Part shown: positions 1 through 8,297 of the stretch, piece after piece
Layout: every line of letters starts with the position of its first letter
How positions within the stretch are numbered: the stretch's first letter is position 1
Source of the DNA: SZUA-442 sp963792405
GTDB taxonomy: Bacteria > Actinomycetota > Acidimicrobiia > Spongiisociales > UBA5794
NCBI GenBank assembly: GCA_963792405.1
Contig: CAWBVU010000006.1
Span: 620,001 to 684,000, forward strand
Direction: 5' to 3'
DNA: 64,000 nt
The notes under the pieces: model-generated
What the model saw: only the letters and a program-made list of their open reading frames with translations
What the model was told of the DNA's origin: nothing
The model's database searches: none
Translations under genes and position numbers: made by a program

Positions 1-332
1 AGCGTCTCGACGTCGTCGGGATCGGTGGCCACGACCGTGGCGCCCCCGATCCGGAGATCCTCGAGCATGATCTCCTGGAGGACCTTGTCGGACGAGAGCG
101 CGTCGAGCGTGGCGAGGACGACGGCATCGGCGGCTCCCGAGCGCACGATCTCGACGAGCGCCCGATAGCCGGGACGGTCCGACGGCGAGTTCGCGCCGTG
201 GTGGTCCTGGCAGATGGCGATGACATCGTTGCCGGTGTCCAGCGCCCACCGCCGGATCCGCTCCGACTGCGCGAACGCCGTATCCGGCTGCACCCTGCCC
301 CTCGACTCGCGCACGTAGCCCGCGATCTTCAT
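1..332 (-). CDS. Serine recombinase (resolvase N-terminal)-like protein, partial
   Basis: Only the first 110 or so residues lie in the window; the C-terminus runs off the left edge. The protein opens MKIAGYVRES, matching the start of the resolvase/invertase catalytic domain, where Ser10 would be the nucleophile. The usual LDRLSR segment with its two active-site arginines reads LDALSS here (residues 76-81), so catalytic activity is doubtful. The ATG at 332 has a good AGGAAGG ribosome site just upstream and a sigma70-like promoter further up. Family membership is fairly clear; whether a DNA-binding C-terminus exists cannot be seen. It could be a regulator or a relic rather than an active recombinase. 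Confidence 0.65.
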   Translation of the reverse strand, partial: MKIAGYVRESRGRVQPDTAFAQSERIRRWALDTGNDVIAICQDHHGANSPSDRPGYRALVEIVRSGAADAVVLATLDALSSDKVLQEIMLEDLRIGGATVVATDPDDVET

Positions 333-356
333 GATGCCTTCCTGAGCGTCACACGG

Positions 357-385
357 AGTATCCCATTGGCACGAAGCGTGGTCAA
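357..385 (-). promoter_or_regulatory. Sigma70-like promoter of the recombinase-like gene
   Basis: On the minus strand TTGACC (380-385) and GATACT (357-362) are separated by exactly 17 bp and lie about 25 bp upstream of the ATG at 332. This is close to the primary-sigma consensus. Assignment rests on sequence alone. Confidence 0.55.
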
Positions 386-492
386 TCACCGACTCTTCGT
401 GGCGTCTCCCGCGGTGGTCTCGGGTGCCGTGCCGCGGCCGCGGGACGTTCCCCGATGGCGCGGCCCCCGCACCTGCCAACGGGTGGGCTTGC

Positions 493-498
493 TAGCCT
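493..498 (+). promoter_or_regulatory. -10 element TAGCCT placed for leaderless transcription of the HNH gene
   Basis: TAGCCT ends 7 nt before the GTG at 506, so transcription would begin at or next to the start codon. There is no Shine-Dalgarno sequence in between. The same arrangement recurs in front of several other genes in the window. Confidence 0.5.
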
Positions 499-505
499 CC
501 CGGCC

Positions 506-994
506 GTGGGCAGAACCCTCGTGCTCAACGCCAGCAACGAGCCGCTGTCGGTGGTGCCGGCAAGGCGGGGAGTCGTGCTCGTCCTGCGCGGGAGGGCCGA
601 TCTCGTGGCCCGCCACGGGGAGTCGTGGCATGCCGGGTCGAGGGCCTTCGACGTGCCTTCGGTCGTGCGCCTGCGGCGGTACGTCTCGGTGCCGTACCAC
701 AGGGCCATCCCCCTCAGTCGGCGGGCGATCTTCATGCGCGACGAGCATCGGTGCCAGTACTGCGGTGGTTCGGCGGAGAACGTCGATCACGTGATCCCGA
801 AGGCCCAGGGGGGCATGCACCAATGGGAGAACGTCGTTGCCGCCTGTCGAACCTGCAACACGCGAAAGGGAGGGCGCACGCCAGCGCAAGCGGGCCTGAC
901 CCTCAAGCGGATGCCCACCCAGCCCGATCGCTTCGACTGGGTCATCGTCGCCGCAGGTGGCTCACCGCACGTGTCCTGGCAACCGTTCCTCTGA
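506..994 (+). CDS. HNH endonuclease
   Basis: A 162-residue protein with an HNH/McrA-like C-terminal domain. It has Cys pairs C83-x2-C86 and C114-x2-C117 that should bind structural zinc, and the core DHVIPKAQGG...N...CRTCN with Asp94, His95, Asn109 and Asn118, the expected metal-binding and catalytic positions. The N-terminal 70 residues (LVLNASNEPL..., R-rich) are typical of the actinobacterial HNH family found in chromosomes. The GTG at 506 is chosen because homologous proteins start near LVLNAS and because a -10 element sits right before it. The protein probably cuts or nicks DNA, but its target and cellular role are unknown. Confidence 0.85.
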   Translation: MGRTLVLNASNEPLSVVPARRGVVLVLRGRADLVARHGESWHAGSRAFDVPSVVRLRRYVSVPYHRAIPLSRRAIFMRDEHRCQYCGGSAENVDHVIPKAQGGMHQWENVVAACRTCNTRKGGRTPAQAGLTLKRMPTQPDRFDWVIVAAGGSPHVSWQPFL

Positions 995-1025
995 GCACCG
1001 TCACCGCGGGTGGCGGCGTCGGCCC

Positions 1026-1538
1026 TCAGCGGATCACGAGGACGGGGACGGGTGAGCGCCTGACGAGCTTGGCTCCCGTGGAGCCGAGCAGCCCTGCGAA
1101 GGCGTTGTGGCCATGGGAGCCGACGAGGATCACGTCGGCCCCGATCTCCGGGATGAGGGCGAGGATGGTCTCATCGATGTCGTCCGCCTCGCGCACGATG
1201 GAGTGTGCGGCCCCGCCGCGCAGGCGGATCGCCTCGACGACCGGCTTGCAGTACTCGACGCGCTTGTCCCCGAGGTAGCGGTCGACGAGGGCATCATCGC
1301 CGGGCCAGCCGCGTTCGAGCGTGTTCTCGACCCTGGGTGACCCGACGTACTCGGCGTCGACATCCGCCGACACAGGGGGTTGGTCCCCGTACTGGGCCTT
1401 GAGCTCGGCGACGAGCTGACGTGGCACACGCACGACCGTCGCGACCGTCGCGGTGCCGCCGTCCCCGGCGAGGGCGACCGCGAAGTCGGCGGCGACATCG
1501 ATGTCGATCGTTCCGTCAGTTGCGACCAGTACGTGCAT
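1026..1538 (-). CDS. Universal stress protein (UspA family)
   Basis: A 170-residue single-domain UspA-fold protein. It begins MHVLVATDGT, the usual first strand and nucleotide-binding loop, and ends with the ATP-binding signature GSHGHNAFAGLLGSTGAKLVRRSPVPVLVIR split over the last 35 residues (GxxG-x9-G(S/T) pattern), so ATP binding is likely. The ATG at 1538 is preceded by a strong GGGAGG site; longer upstream readings lack one. It is transcribed divergently from mraZ. Proteins of this family accumulate under stress or growth arrest, but the specific function here cannot be inferred. Confidence 0.88.
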   Translation of the reverse strand: MHVLVATDGTIDIDVAADFAVALAGDGGTATVATVVRVPRQLVAELKAQYGDQPPVSADVDAEYVGSPRVENTLERGWPGDDALVDRYLGDKRVEYCKPVVEAIRLRGGAAHSIVREADDIDETILALIPEIGADVILVGSHGHNAFAGLLGSTGAKLVRRSPVPVLVIR

Positions 1539-1670
1539 GGGGGCCTCCCGCGTGGTGTGCGCGGAAGGGTAAACGCTGCTCCCTCGACTTCGCTCGCTTC
1601 CCGCCGCGACCGTCACGACCCGACGCGATCCCGCAGAGGGGGCAGAGGGGAGCGACGTGTCACGAAATGG

Positions 1671-1699
1671 TTGACAAGTGGGTCACAGTGGGCCATAGT
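1671..1699 (+). promoter_or_regulatory. Sigma70-type promoter of the mraZ/dcw operon
   Basis: TTGACA (1671-1676) and CATAGT (1694-1699) are separated by exactly 17 bp, an almost perfect primary-sigma promoter about 45 bp upstream of mraZ. It probably drives the first part of the division and cell wall cluster. Confidence 0.75.
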
Positions 1700-1712
1700 G
1701 GGGCGCCGTGGG
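1677..1712 (+). promoter_or_regulatory. MraZ operator: four TGGG direct repeats, 10-bp period
   Basis: AGTGGG occurs at 1677, 1687 and 1697, followed by CGTGGG at 1707, each exactly 10 bp from the last. The repeats fill the spacer, overlap the -10 element and extend past it. MraZ of Escherichia coli is known to bind direct TGGGN repeats 5 nt apart in its own promoter, and this array has the same geometry. The inferred role is autorepression of the dcw operon by the MraZ encoded just downstream. Confidence 0.75.
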
Positions 1713-1742
1713 AGATGTCGATGATGATGGAGACGTCGAAGC

Positions 1743-2174
1743 ATGTTCCTAGGGGAGTACAGCCATTCCCTCGACGACAAGGGTCGGGTGGTGATGCCGT
1801 CGAAGTTCCGCGCGGAACTCGCGGCCGGCTGTGTCGTGACCAAGGGGCAGGAGCGATGCCTGTACGTCTTCCCCGAGGGCCGATGGGAGGACGAGGCCGC
1901 CCGCGTCCTCAAGCTCCCGAGGACCGACCGGAGGGCAAGGAACTTCTCACGCTCGTTCTTCGCGTCGGCGTCGGACCAGATGCTCGACCGCTCGGGACGC
2001 TGTCAGATCCCCGAACCGCTGCGCACCTACGCAGGGCTCACGAAGGACGTCACGGTGGTCGGCGTCGCCGACCACATCGAGATCTGGGACACCGCCACGT
2101 GGTCGACGGTGGCCACCGAGGCCGACGACTACTACGCGGACATCCAGGAAGTCCTGTCGGAGGACGGGATATGA
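1743..2174 (+). CDS. mraZ: Transcriptional regulator MraZ
   Basis: A 143-residue protein with two SpoVT/AbrB-type half-domains. The N-terminal half carries the family signature DDKGRVVMPSKFR (residues 11-23) and the C-terminal half its degenerate copy LDRSGRCQIPEPLR. MraZ forms a ring-shaped oligomer and represses its own operon by binding tandem TGGG-type repeats; such repeats lie immediately upstream. It is the first gene of the division/cell-wall cluster, as in most bacteria. Length and start match the family. A 114-nt gap separates it from rsmH. Confidence 0.95.
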   Translation: MFLGEYSHSLDDKGRVVMPSKFRAELAAGCVVTKGQERCLYVFPEGRWEDEAARVLKLPRTDRRARNFSRSFFASASDQMLDRSGRCQIPEPLRTYAGLTKDVTVVGVADHIEIWDTATWSTVATEADDYYADIQEVLSEDGI

Positions 2175-2288
2175 CGGACACGGACACGCTCGACCGGACT
2201 GGCCCGCGGTCAGTCCCCCGGATGCCAATCGGGAGGCCCCTTACTCCGCCCGCTTCCATGTTGGCGCCAGCGCTCCGGGGGACTGACC

Positions 2289-3221
2289 ATGGATCAGCCC
2301 ACATCGCAGCGTCCGTACCACGACCCCGTCATGGTCGACGAGGTCCTGACCTGGCTCGCACCCGCGGCCGAGGGATGGATCGTCGACGGCACCCTCGGTG
2401 GGGGCGGGCATAGCCGTGCACTCCTTGGTCGCTTTCCACACGTTCGTGTTGTCGGCATCGACCGCGACCCGGATGCTGTCCGCCAGGCGCCCCGGGACCC
2501 GAGGCTCGTGGTCGTCGAGGGGAACTACCGTGACCTCGGGAGCATCCTCGGGCACGGCGATGTGCCTGCCGCTGTGGACGGAATCCTCCTCGACCTCGGC
2601 GTCTCATCGCACCAGCTCGATGACGCGGGGCGTGGCTTCAGCTATCACACGGAGGGCCCGCTCGACATGCGCATGGGCCCCGATGCTCGCCGCACGGCTG
2701 CCGAGATCGTCAACGGCGCCGATGTCGGCGAACTCGCCCGCATCCTGGACCGGTACGGTGAGGAGCGCTTCGCTCGCAGGATCGCGCAGGCGATCGTGGC
2801 GCATCGTCCGTTCACCACGACGACCGAGCTCTCACGCTGCATCGCAGATGCAGTTCCCGCTGCTGCTCGACGAGCCAAGCATCCCTCCCGCAAGGCGTTT
2901 CAGGCACTCAGGATCGCCGTCAACGACGAGCTCGCGGGGATCGAGGAGGCCATCGACGCGGGCATCGATCATCTTCTCCCTGGTGGGAGGTTCGTCGTGA
3001 TGTCGTACCACTCCCTCGAGGATCGGATCGTCAAGCAGGCCTTCCGCGACCACGCGACGACGTGCACGTGTCCACCTGGCCTTCCCCAGTGCGTCTGTGG
3101 TGCGTCACCCGACGTCGCCGTCCTCACGCGGCGCGCCATCCGCCCGAGCGACGCCGAGGTCGCGGCGAACCCCAGGGCGCGGAGCGCCATCCTTCGCGTC
3201 GCGGAGAGGATCCCATCGTGA
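2289..3221 (+). CDS. rsmH: 16S rRNA m4C1402 methyltransferase RsmH (MraW)
   Basis: A 310-residue class I methyltransferase that N4-methylates C1402 of 16S rRNA with S-adenosylmethionine. The SAM-binding motif VDGTLGGGGHS lies at about residues 33-43. Further family landmarks are the LDLGVSSHQLDD stretch near 100 and the C-terminal SYHSLEDRIVKQAF. A cysteine-rich CTCPPGLPQC segment near residue 260 is usual in the family. It is the second gene of the cluster and its TGA overlaps the ftsL GTG by 4 nt, suggesting translational coupling. Confidence 0.96.
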   Translation: MDQPTSQRPYHDPVMVDEVLTWLAPAAEGWIVDGTLGGGGHSRALLGRFPHVRVVGIDRDPDAVRQAPRDPRLVVVEGNYRDLGSILGHGDVPAAVDGILLDLGVSSHQLDDAGRGFSYHTEGPLDMRMGPDARRTAAEIVNGADVGELARILDRYGEERFARRIAQAIVAHRPFTTTTELSRCIADAVPAAARRAKHPSRKAFQALRIAVNDELAGIEEAIDAGIDHLLPGGRFVVMSYHSLEDRIVKQAFRDHATTCTCPPGLPQCVCGASPDVAVLTRRAIRPSDAEVAANPRARSAILRVAERIPS

Positions 3222-3616
3222 CCTCACGGTCGATCCCGCTCCCGAGGAGCCTGAGGAGGTCCTCCACGCGTGCCGCAGGGCACAGCCCTCGCATCGTCCC
3301 CCTGCTCTTCTTCACCTTCCTCGTGATCGCCATCTTCTTCGCCATGATCTACCTGAGGATCGCGCTCGACAGGACCGCCTTCGAGCTCGACGGGCTCGAA
3401 CGCTCGATCGAACTCGAGGAGAGCCGCCAGCTCGACCTGCGACTGTCGATCGCCGAGCTCCAGGATCCGGTGAGGATCGCGAGCGAGGCCGAGAGGATCG
3501 GCATGACGACGCCGGACGAGCGCCGGTCCCTCGTCCTGGTCACGGGTGCCCGGGAGGTCGCGCCCCCGCCCGCGCTCGACACCCCCGTCAGCGCCTTGAA
3601 CGGCCGTCGACCGTGA
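3218..3616 (+). CDS. ftsL: Cell division protein FtsL-like
   Basis: A 132-residue bitopic membrane protein in the ftsL position between rsmH and ftsI. It has a basic cytoplasmic N-terminus (about 30 residues), one membrane helix (PLLFFTFLVIAIFFAMIYL, about 27-46), a coiled-coil-like segment rich in Leu and Glu (50-90), and a C-terminal tail. Sequence conservation of FtsL is low, so the call rests on topology, size and position. FtsL joins FtsQ and FtsB to activate the FtsW-FtsI septal synthase. The GTG at 3218 overlaps the rsmH stop (GTGA). No separate ftsB is visible in the cluster. Confidence 0.8.
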   Translation: MTSRSIPLPRSLRRSSTRAAGHSPRIVPLLFFTFLVIAIFFAMIYLRIALDRTAFELDGLERSIELEESRQLDLRLSIAELQDPVRIASEAERIGMTTPDERRSLVLVTGAREVAPPPALDTPVSALNGRRP

Positions 3617-3649
3617 TGGACATGCACGACTGAGATCGGAGTGGACGAC

Positions 3650-3718
3650 ATGCAGAACTGGCCGGACGCTGGCGGCTGGATCTCCGGGGACGACGAAGGC
3701 GTGGGGACGCGTCCGTGA
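3650..3718 (+). CDS. Putative 22-codon ORF coupled to ftsI
   Basis: A short reading frame, MQNWPDAGGWISGDDEGVGTRP, lies between ftsL and ftsI. It has a GGAG site 8 nt before its ATG, and its TGA overlaps the ftsI GTG by 4 nt, the same GTGA junction seen between genuine genes in this cluster. It could serve to deliver ribosomes to ftsI, whose own GTG lacks an obvious ribosome site. It has no recognisable homologue and may also be chance; expression is unproven. Confidence 0.35.
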   Translation: MQNWPDAGGWISGDDEGVGTRP

Positions 3719-5457
3719 AGCCTCGTATCTGGGCCCGTGGGGACCTCCGACTCCTCATCGTGGGTACCGTGATGGTGTCCGCGTGGGCAGGCATCGGCTA
3801 TCGGCTGTTCGACCTCCAGGGTGCACAGGCGTGGGAGCTCGCGAACGTCGGGTTCGACCAGCGCATCAGGGAGGAGGCGATCGATGCCCGCAGGGGAACG
3901 ATCTACGACAGGGACGGCGTTGAGCTCGCGATGACGATCGACGGCTGGAACGTCGTGGTCGACCCGACGATGCTCGACGATCCGAGGGAGGCCGCCGCGA
4001 TCCTCGCTCCCTATGCCGACACCTCCTGGGGCGAACTGGAAGCCGAGCTCGTCACCGGAAGGGACGAAGGGCGTCGGTATGCCGAGATCGCGATGCGGGT
4101 CGACACCCGCCGCAAGGACGAGATCATGGCCATCGTGGAGGACCACGATCTCTCGGGTGTGTTCTATCGGGAGCAACCACTCAGGGTCTATCCGGCAGGG
4201 AGCGTCGCGGCCCAGGCGATCGGGCTCACCCGATTCGACGACGGCGACGGCATCGAGGGACTCGAGCAGACGTTCAACTCCGAGCTCGAGGGCGAGCCCG
4301 GCAGGCTGATCGTCGAGCGCGATCCCGAGGGCAGGGCCATCCCCCAGGGCCAGGTCCTGCTGGACCCGGCGGTCCCGGGAGCGGACATCGTCACGACCAT
4401 CGACCGCGAGGTGCAGTTCGCAGCCGAGCAGGGCCTGATGAGGGCTGTCCAGACAACTGGCGCCAAGGGCGGTTCCATCGTGGCGGTGGACCCTCGCACG
4501 GGCGCCATCCTCGCCATGGCGAGCTGGCCGGGTCTCGACCTCAACGATCGGTCACAGGCGAACGCGGAGGTACTCCGAAACCGCGCGGTCGCCGACATCT
4601 ACGAACCGGGATCGACGCTCAAGGCGGTGACGGTCGCGGCCGCCATCGAGGAGGGCGTGGTGACGCCCGACACACCGATCGACACCCCCAAGTCGGTCGT
4701 CGTCGGCGAGTTCGAGTACGAGGACCACGGGACGAACCCCTCATGGATGTCGGTCGCCGACATCGTGAAGCGTTCATCGAACGTCGGCACGATCGAGATC
4801 CAGCGACGACTCGGTGACGAGCTCCACTACGAGTACCTCACCGCCTTCGGCCTGGGTGCGCCGACGGCGCTCGACATCGCGGGTGAGCGCCATGGGCAGC
4901 TCAATCCGACGTCGCAGTGGAACGTGACCAGCGGCTCCTCCATCGCGATCGGGTACGCCGTGGGCACGACCCCGCTCCAGATGGCCGCCGTCTACTCGGC
5001 CATCGCCAACGACGGTGTGCTGATCGAACCGCATCTCGTCAGCGAGATCATCCGGCCCGACGGACAGCGGATCGCGACGAAGCCGAGGACGAGGACGGTC
5101 CTGTCGAGGGACACGGCGGTCACGATGCGGTCGATGCTCGGGCGCGTGATCGATGCCGAGGACGGCACGGGCCGCAGGGCCCAGATGTCGGACTACACGG
5201 CCGGCGGGAAGACCGGAACCACCGAGAAGTTCGACGTCGAGAAGGGCGAGTACTCCGAAGAGACCATGGCCTCATTCATCGGGATGGCGCCGCTCGATGA
5301 CCCGAGGATCGTCGTCGTGGTCGTCCTCGATGCACCGACCGGCACCCTCGAGGATGGCAGCGACCTGGCCCTCGGCGGCGCATCGGCGGCCCCGGTGTTC
5401 GCCGAGGTCACCCAGAATGCGCTCCACCAGCTCGGGGTCGCCCCGGACCGGGAGTAG
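3715..5457 (+). CDS. ftsI: Peptidoglycan transpeptidase FtsI (penicillin-binding protein 3)
   Basis: A 580-residue class B penicillin-binding protein that cross-links septal peptidoglycan. Residues 12-32 form the single membrane anchor. A PBP dimerisation domain follows (RRGTIYDRDG near 60), and then the transpeptidase domain with all three catalytic motifs: STLK with nucleophile Ser300, SSN at 354-356 and KTG at 499-501. There is no C-terminal PASTA domain, unlike many Gram-positive homologues. It lies downstream of ftsL and 3 nt upstream of murE. It would act with FtsW in the divisome. Confidence 0.95.
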   Translation: MKPRIWARGDLRLLIVGTVMVSAWAGIGYRLFDLQGAQAWELANVGFDQRIREEAIDARRGTIYDRDGVELAMTIDGWNVVVDPTMLDDPREAAAILAPYADTSWGELEAELVTGRDEGRRYAEIAMRVDTRRKDEIMAIVEDHDLSGVFYREQPLRVYPAGSVAAQAIGLTRFDDGDGIEGLEQTFNSELEGEPGRLIVERDPEGRAIPQGQVLLDPAVPGADIVTTIDREVQFAAEQGLMRAVQTTGAKGGSIVAVDPRTGAILAMASWPGLDLNDRSQANAEVLRNRAVADIYEPGSTLKAVTVAAAIEEGVVTPDTPIDTPKSVVVGEFEYEDHGTNPSWMSVADIVKRSSNVGTIEIQRRLGDELHYEYLTAFGLGAPTALDIAGERHGQLNPTSQWNVTSGSSIAIGYAVGTTPLQMAAVYSAIANDGVLIEPHLVSEIIRPDGQRIATKPRTRTVLSRDTAVTMRSMLGRVIDAEDGTGRRAQMSDYTAGGKTGTTEKFDVEKGEYSEETMASFIGMAPLDDPRIVVVVVLDAPTGTLEDGSDLALGGASAAPVFAEVTQNALHQLGVAPDRE

Positions 5458-5460
5458 CCG

Positions 5461-6930
5461 ATGGCTGCGACACTCGCGCAGGTCGCATCCGCCCTGGGCG
5501 TCGATGCCCCCGACGGGGCGGTTGACCTCCGGGTGGTCGACGTCACCCATGATTCGAGGGAGGTCGGGCCGGGAACGCTGTTCGTGGCCATCTCCGGGTC
5601 CCGTCACGACGGACATGTGTTCGTTCCCTCCATCGGCCGCCGGGGGGCGGTCGGCGCACTGGTGGAGCACCTCGTCGAGTCACCGATCCCCCAGCTCGTC
5701 ACGCCGGATACCCGTGAGGCGATGGCAGTGGCGGCACGCACCGTCCACGGGGAGCCGGATCGCACGCTGTCGATCGTCGGCGTCACGGGCACCAACGGGA
5801 AGACCACGGTCACCCACCTCTGCGAGGCCGCGTGGCGTGCCGACGGCCGATCGGCGGGAGTGATCGGCACGCTGGGCGCCCGCTACGACGGCCATCCGAT
5901 CCCCCTGGCGCGCACGACGCCGGAGTCGTCCGATCTCCAGCGCCTGCTCGCGAGGATGAGGGACGCCGGTGTGACCTCGGTCGCGATGGAGGTGTCCTCC
6001 CATGCCCTCGACCTCCACAGGGCCGACGGCATACGGTTCACCGCGGTCGGATTCACCAACCTGAGCCAGGACCACCTCGATTTCCACGGCGACATGGAGT
6101 CGTACTTCATGTCGAAGTTCGGGCTCTTCGTCCCGGAGCGTTCCTCGCGGGCGGTCGTGGACATCGACGGCGACGCGGGGCGGCGCATCGCCGCCATGAC
6201 CGAGCTCGATGTGGTCACCGCCGGCATCGAGGGTGGCGCGGACATCTCGGCGTCGGACATCTGGTCGACGGCCACGGGCACGAGCTTCACCCTCACGTCG
6301 CCCGAGGGCACCGTCGGCGTGCACCTTCCGCTCGTCGGCATCTTCAACGTCGGCAATGCACTCGTCGCGGCGGGCCTGCTTCTGTGCGATGGCGTCGATC
6401 TCGACGCCATCGCACAGGGGTTCAGCTCGCTCACCTCCGTCCCGGGGAGGATGGAGGTCGTCCATCATGACGGTCCGTTCACCGTGATCGTCGATTACGC
6501 CCACACCCCCGAGGCGGTCGCCACCGTCCTGGCCTCGATTGCACGTGCGGCCGACGGGAGGGTGATCGCGGTCGTCGGTGCTGGCGGCGATCGCGATGTC
6601 GCCAAGCGCCCCGCCATGGGGGAGGCAGCCGCCCGATTCGCCGACCTGGTCATCGTGACGACGGACAACCCGCGATCGGAGGATCCCTCGACGATCGCGA
6701 CCCAGGTCAGGAGTGGCGCCGAGGGTGTGCCGTCGGCCGACGTGCGCACGGTCCTCGACCGCAGAGAGGCCATCGACCTGGCCATCGACCTCGCCGCGCC
6801 CGGCGACATCGTGATGATCCTCGGGAAGGGCCACGAGCAGGGCCAGGAAGTCGGCGACGAGGTCCTCCCGTTCGACGACCGCCTCGTGGCCTCCGAGGCG
6901 CTCCTGGCGGCGGGATGGCGGACACCGTGA
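5461..6930 (+). CDS. murE: UDP-MurNAc-tripeptide synthetase MurE (meso-DAP adding)
   Basis: A 489-residue cytoplasmic Mur ligase. The ATP-binding loop GVTGTNGKTT lies near residues 102-111 and the central-domain motif SSHALDLHR near 180. The DNPR motif at residues 402-405 is the specificity element for meso-diaminopimelate, so the peptidoglycan stem should carry meso-DAP at position 3. The enzyme joins this residue to UDP-MurNAc-L-Ala-D-Glu. It starts 3 nt after ftsI and overlaps murF. Confidence 0.96.
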   Translation: MAATLAQVASALGVDAPDGAVDLRVVDVTHDSREVGPGTLFVAISGSRHDGHVFVPSIGRRGAVGALVEHLVESPIPQLVTPDTREAMAVAARTVHGEPDRTLSIVGVTGTNGKTTVTHLCEAAWRADGRSAGVIGTLGARYDGHPIPLARTTPESSDLQRLLARMRDAGVTSVAMEVSSHALDLHRADGIRFTAVGFTNLSQDHLDFHGDMESYFMSKFGLFVPERSSRAVVDIDGDAGRRIAAMTELDVVTAGIEGGADISASDIWSTATGTSFTLTSPEGTVGVHLPLVGIFNVGNALVAAGLLLCDGVDLDAIAQGFSSLTSVPGRMEVVHHDGPFTVIVDYAHTPEAVATVLASIARAADGRVIAVVGAGGDRDVAKRPAMGEAAARFADLVIVTTDNPRSEDPSTIATQVRSGAEGVPSADVRTVLDRREAIDLAIDLAAPGDIVMILGKGHEQGQEVGDEVLPFDDRLVASEALLAAGWRTP

Positions 6931-8297
6931 GCCCACGGACCCCGTATCCACGCGACGGAGGTCTGGGCTGGACGCTCACCTACGTCGCCGACGCCATCGG
7001 CGGCAGGCTGGTGGGGGAGGGTGTCGAGAGGATCGTGCGTGTCTCGACCGACACGAGGGAGGACATGGCCGGAGCCCTCTTCGTGGCCATCGATGGCGAG
7101 CGCTTCGATGGACACCGCTTCGCTTCGGACGCCGTCGGGTCGGGCGCGATCGGTGTGGTGGTCGACCCGACCAGCCCCTGGGTCGGCGACGTCGTCCCAC
7201 GCATCGAGGTTCCCGACACGGTCGAGGCCCTGCTGCGGCTCGGGTCGCTGAGGCGCTCCGAGCTCGAGATCCCCGTCGTCGCCATCACGGGGTCCACGGG
7301 CAAGACCTCGACGAAGGACCTCGTGGCATCCGGCATCGAGGGGGCATGGGCGTCCCGGAGATCCTTCAACAACGAGATCGGCGTGCCCCTGACGGTGCTG
7401 TCGACACCCGACACCGCGACCGCGCTCATCCTCGAGGTCGGATCACGGGGGCGGGGGCACATCAGGTGGCTCGGGCCGACCGTCCGCCCCGATGTCGCCG
7501 TCGTGACGAACCTCGGTGTCGTCCACCTCGAGACGTTCGGGTCCGAAGCCGGCCTCGCCGATGCCAAGTACGAGCTGGTGGAGATGCTCGACACCGGTGG
7601 CATCGCCGTGCTCCCTGCAGACGAACCGAGGCTCCACCGGGGATCGGGGATCACGACGATCACCTTCGGCATGGGGCACGGTGACGTCTCGGTGGACGAC
7701 CTCGGCCTCGACGCCAACGGGTACCCGACGTTCACCCTGCAGCATCCCGGAGGAGCGCATCGGGTCACCCTGTCGGTGGCGGGCGCCCATCAGGCCCTCA
7801 ACGCCGCCGCCGCGCTGGGGGTCGCGACCGCGCTCGGCTTCGACGTGGAACGATGCATCGAGGGCATGTCGGCGTCCACCGGCTCGGATTGGCGGATGGA
7901 CGTCCACACGGGCCGTTTCACCATCGTCAACGATGCGTACAACGCGAACCCCCAGTCGGTCGCGGGCGCCCTGCGCACCGTGGCCGCGATGGAGGGCGGT
8001 GCGAGGATCGCCGTCCTCGGCCCGATGGCCGAGCTCGGCCACGTCTGCGAGGACCAGCACCGGACGATGGGTGCCCTTGCGAGCACGCTCGGGTTCACCA
8101 CGTTGATCGTCGTCGGCCCTGACCACGGCTATGCCCTGGGGGCCCGTGACCTGGTGGTGAATGCCGCGGACTTGGGGGAGGCCGCGGATACCCTGCACGC
8201 CATCGTGGAGCCGGGAGACGTCGTGTTGGTCAAAGCATCGCGATCAGCAGGACTCGAACGCCTCGCCCTCGACCTCATCGAGGAGCTCGGGACGTGA
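6915..8297 (+). CDS. murF: UDP-MurNAc-pentapeptide synthetase MurF
   Basis: A 460-residue Mur ligase that adds D-Ala-D-Ala to UDP-MurNAc-tripeptide. The ATP-binding loop is AITGSTGKTSTKD (about residues 118-130), and the central and C-terminal ligase domains follow, with NDAYNANPQS as a strong MurF signature near 340. The start is given as the ATG at 6915, overlapping murE by 16 nt. A GTG at 6927 that makes a GTGA overlap with the murE stop is equally plausible and would shorten the protein by 4 residues. The end overlaps mraY by 4 nt. Confidence 0.95.
   Translation: MADTVSPRTPYPRDGGLGWTLTYVADAIGGRLVGEGVERIVRVSTDTREDMAGALFVAIDGERFDGHRFASDAVGSGAIGVVVDPTSPWVGDVVPRIEVPDTVEALLRLGSLRRSELEIPVVAITGSTGKTSTKDLVASGIEGAWASRRSFNNEIGVPLTVLSTPDTATALILEVGSRGRGHIRWLGPTVRPDVAVVTNLGVVHLETFGSEAGLADAKYELVEMLDTGGIAVLPADEPRLHRGSGITTITFGMGHGDVSVDDLGLDANGYPTFTLQHPGGAHRVTLSVAGAHQALNAAAALGVATALGFDVERCIEGMSASTGSDWRMDVHTGRFTIVNDAYNANPQSVAGALRTVAAMEGGARIAVLGPMAELGHVCEDQHRTMGALASTLGFTTLIVVGPDHGYALGARDLVVNAADLGEAADTLHAIVEPGDVVLVKASRSAGLERLALDLIEELGT

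Noticed and set aside
1..994. Recombinase-like gene plus HNH nuclease as the edge of a mobile element or prophage
   Set aside because: The recombinase lacks key catalytic residues, no repeats or attachment sites are seen, and base composition matches the core genes beside it.
2171..2413. 80-codon frame starting in an ATGA overlap with the mraZ stop
   Set aside because: It runs 125 nt into rsmH, is Arg/Pro-rich in that part, and has no recognisable features. The rsmH start is well supported.
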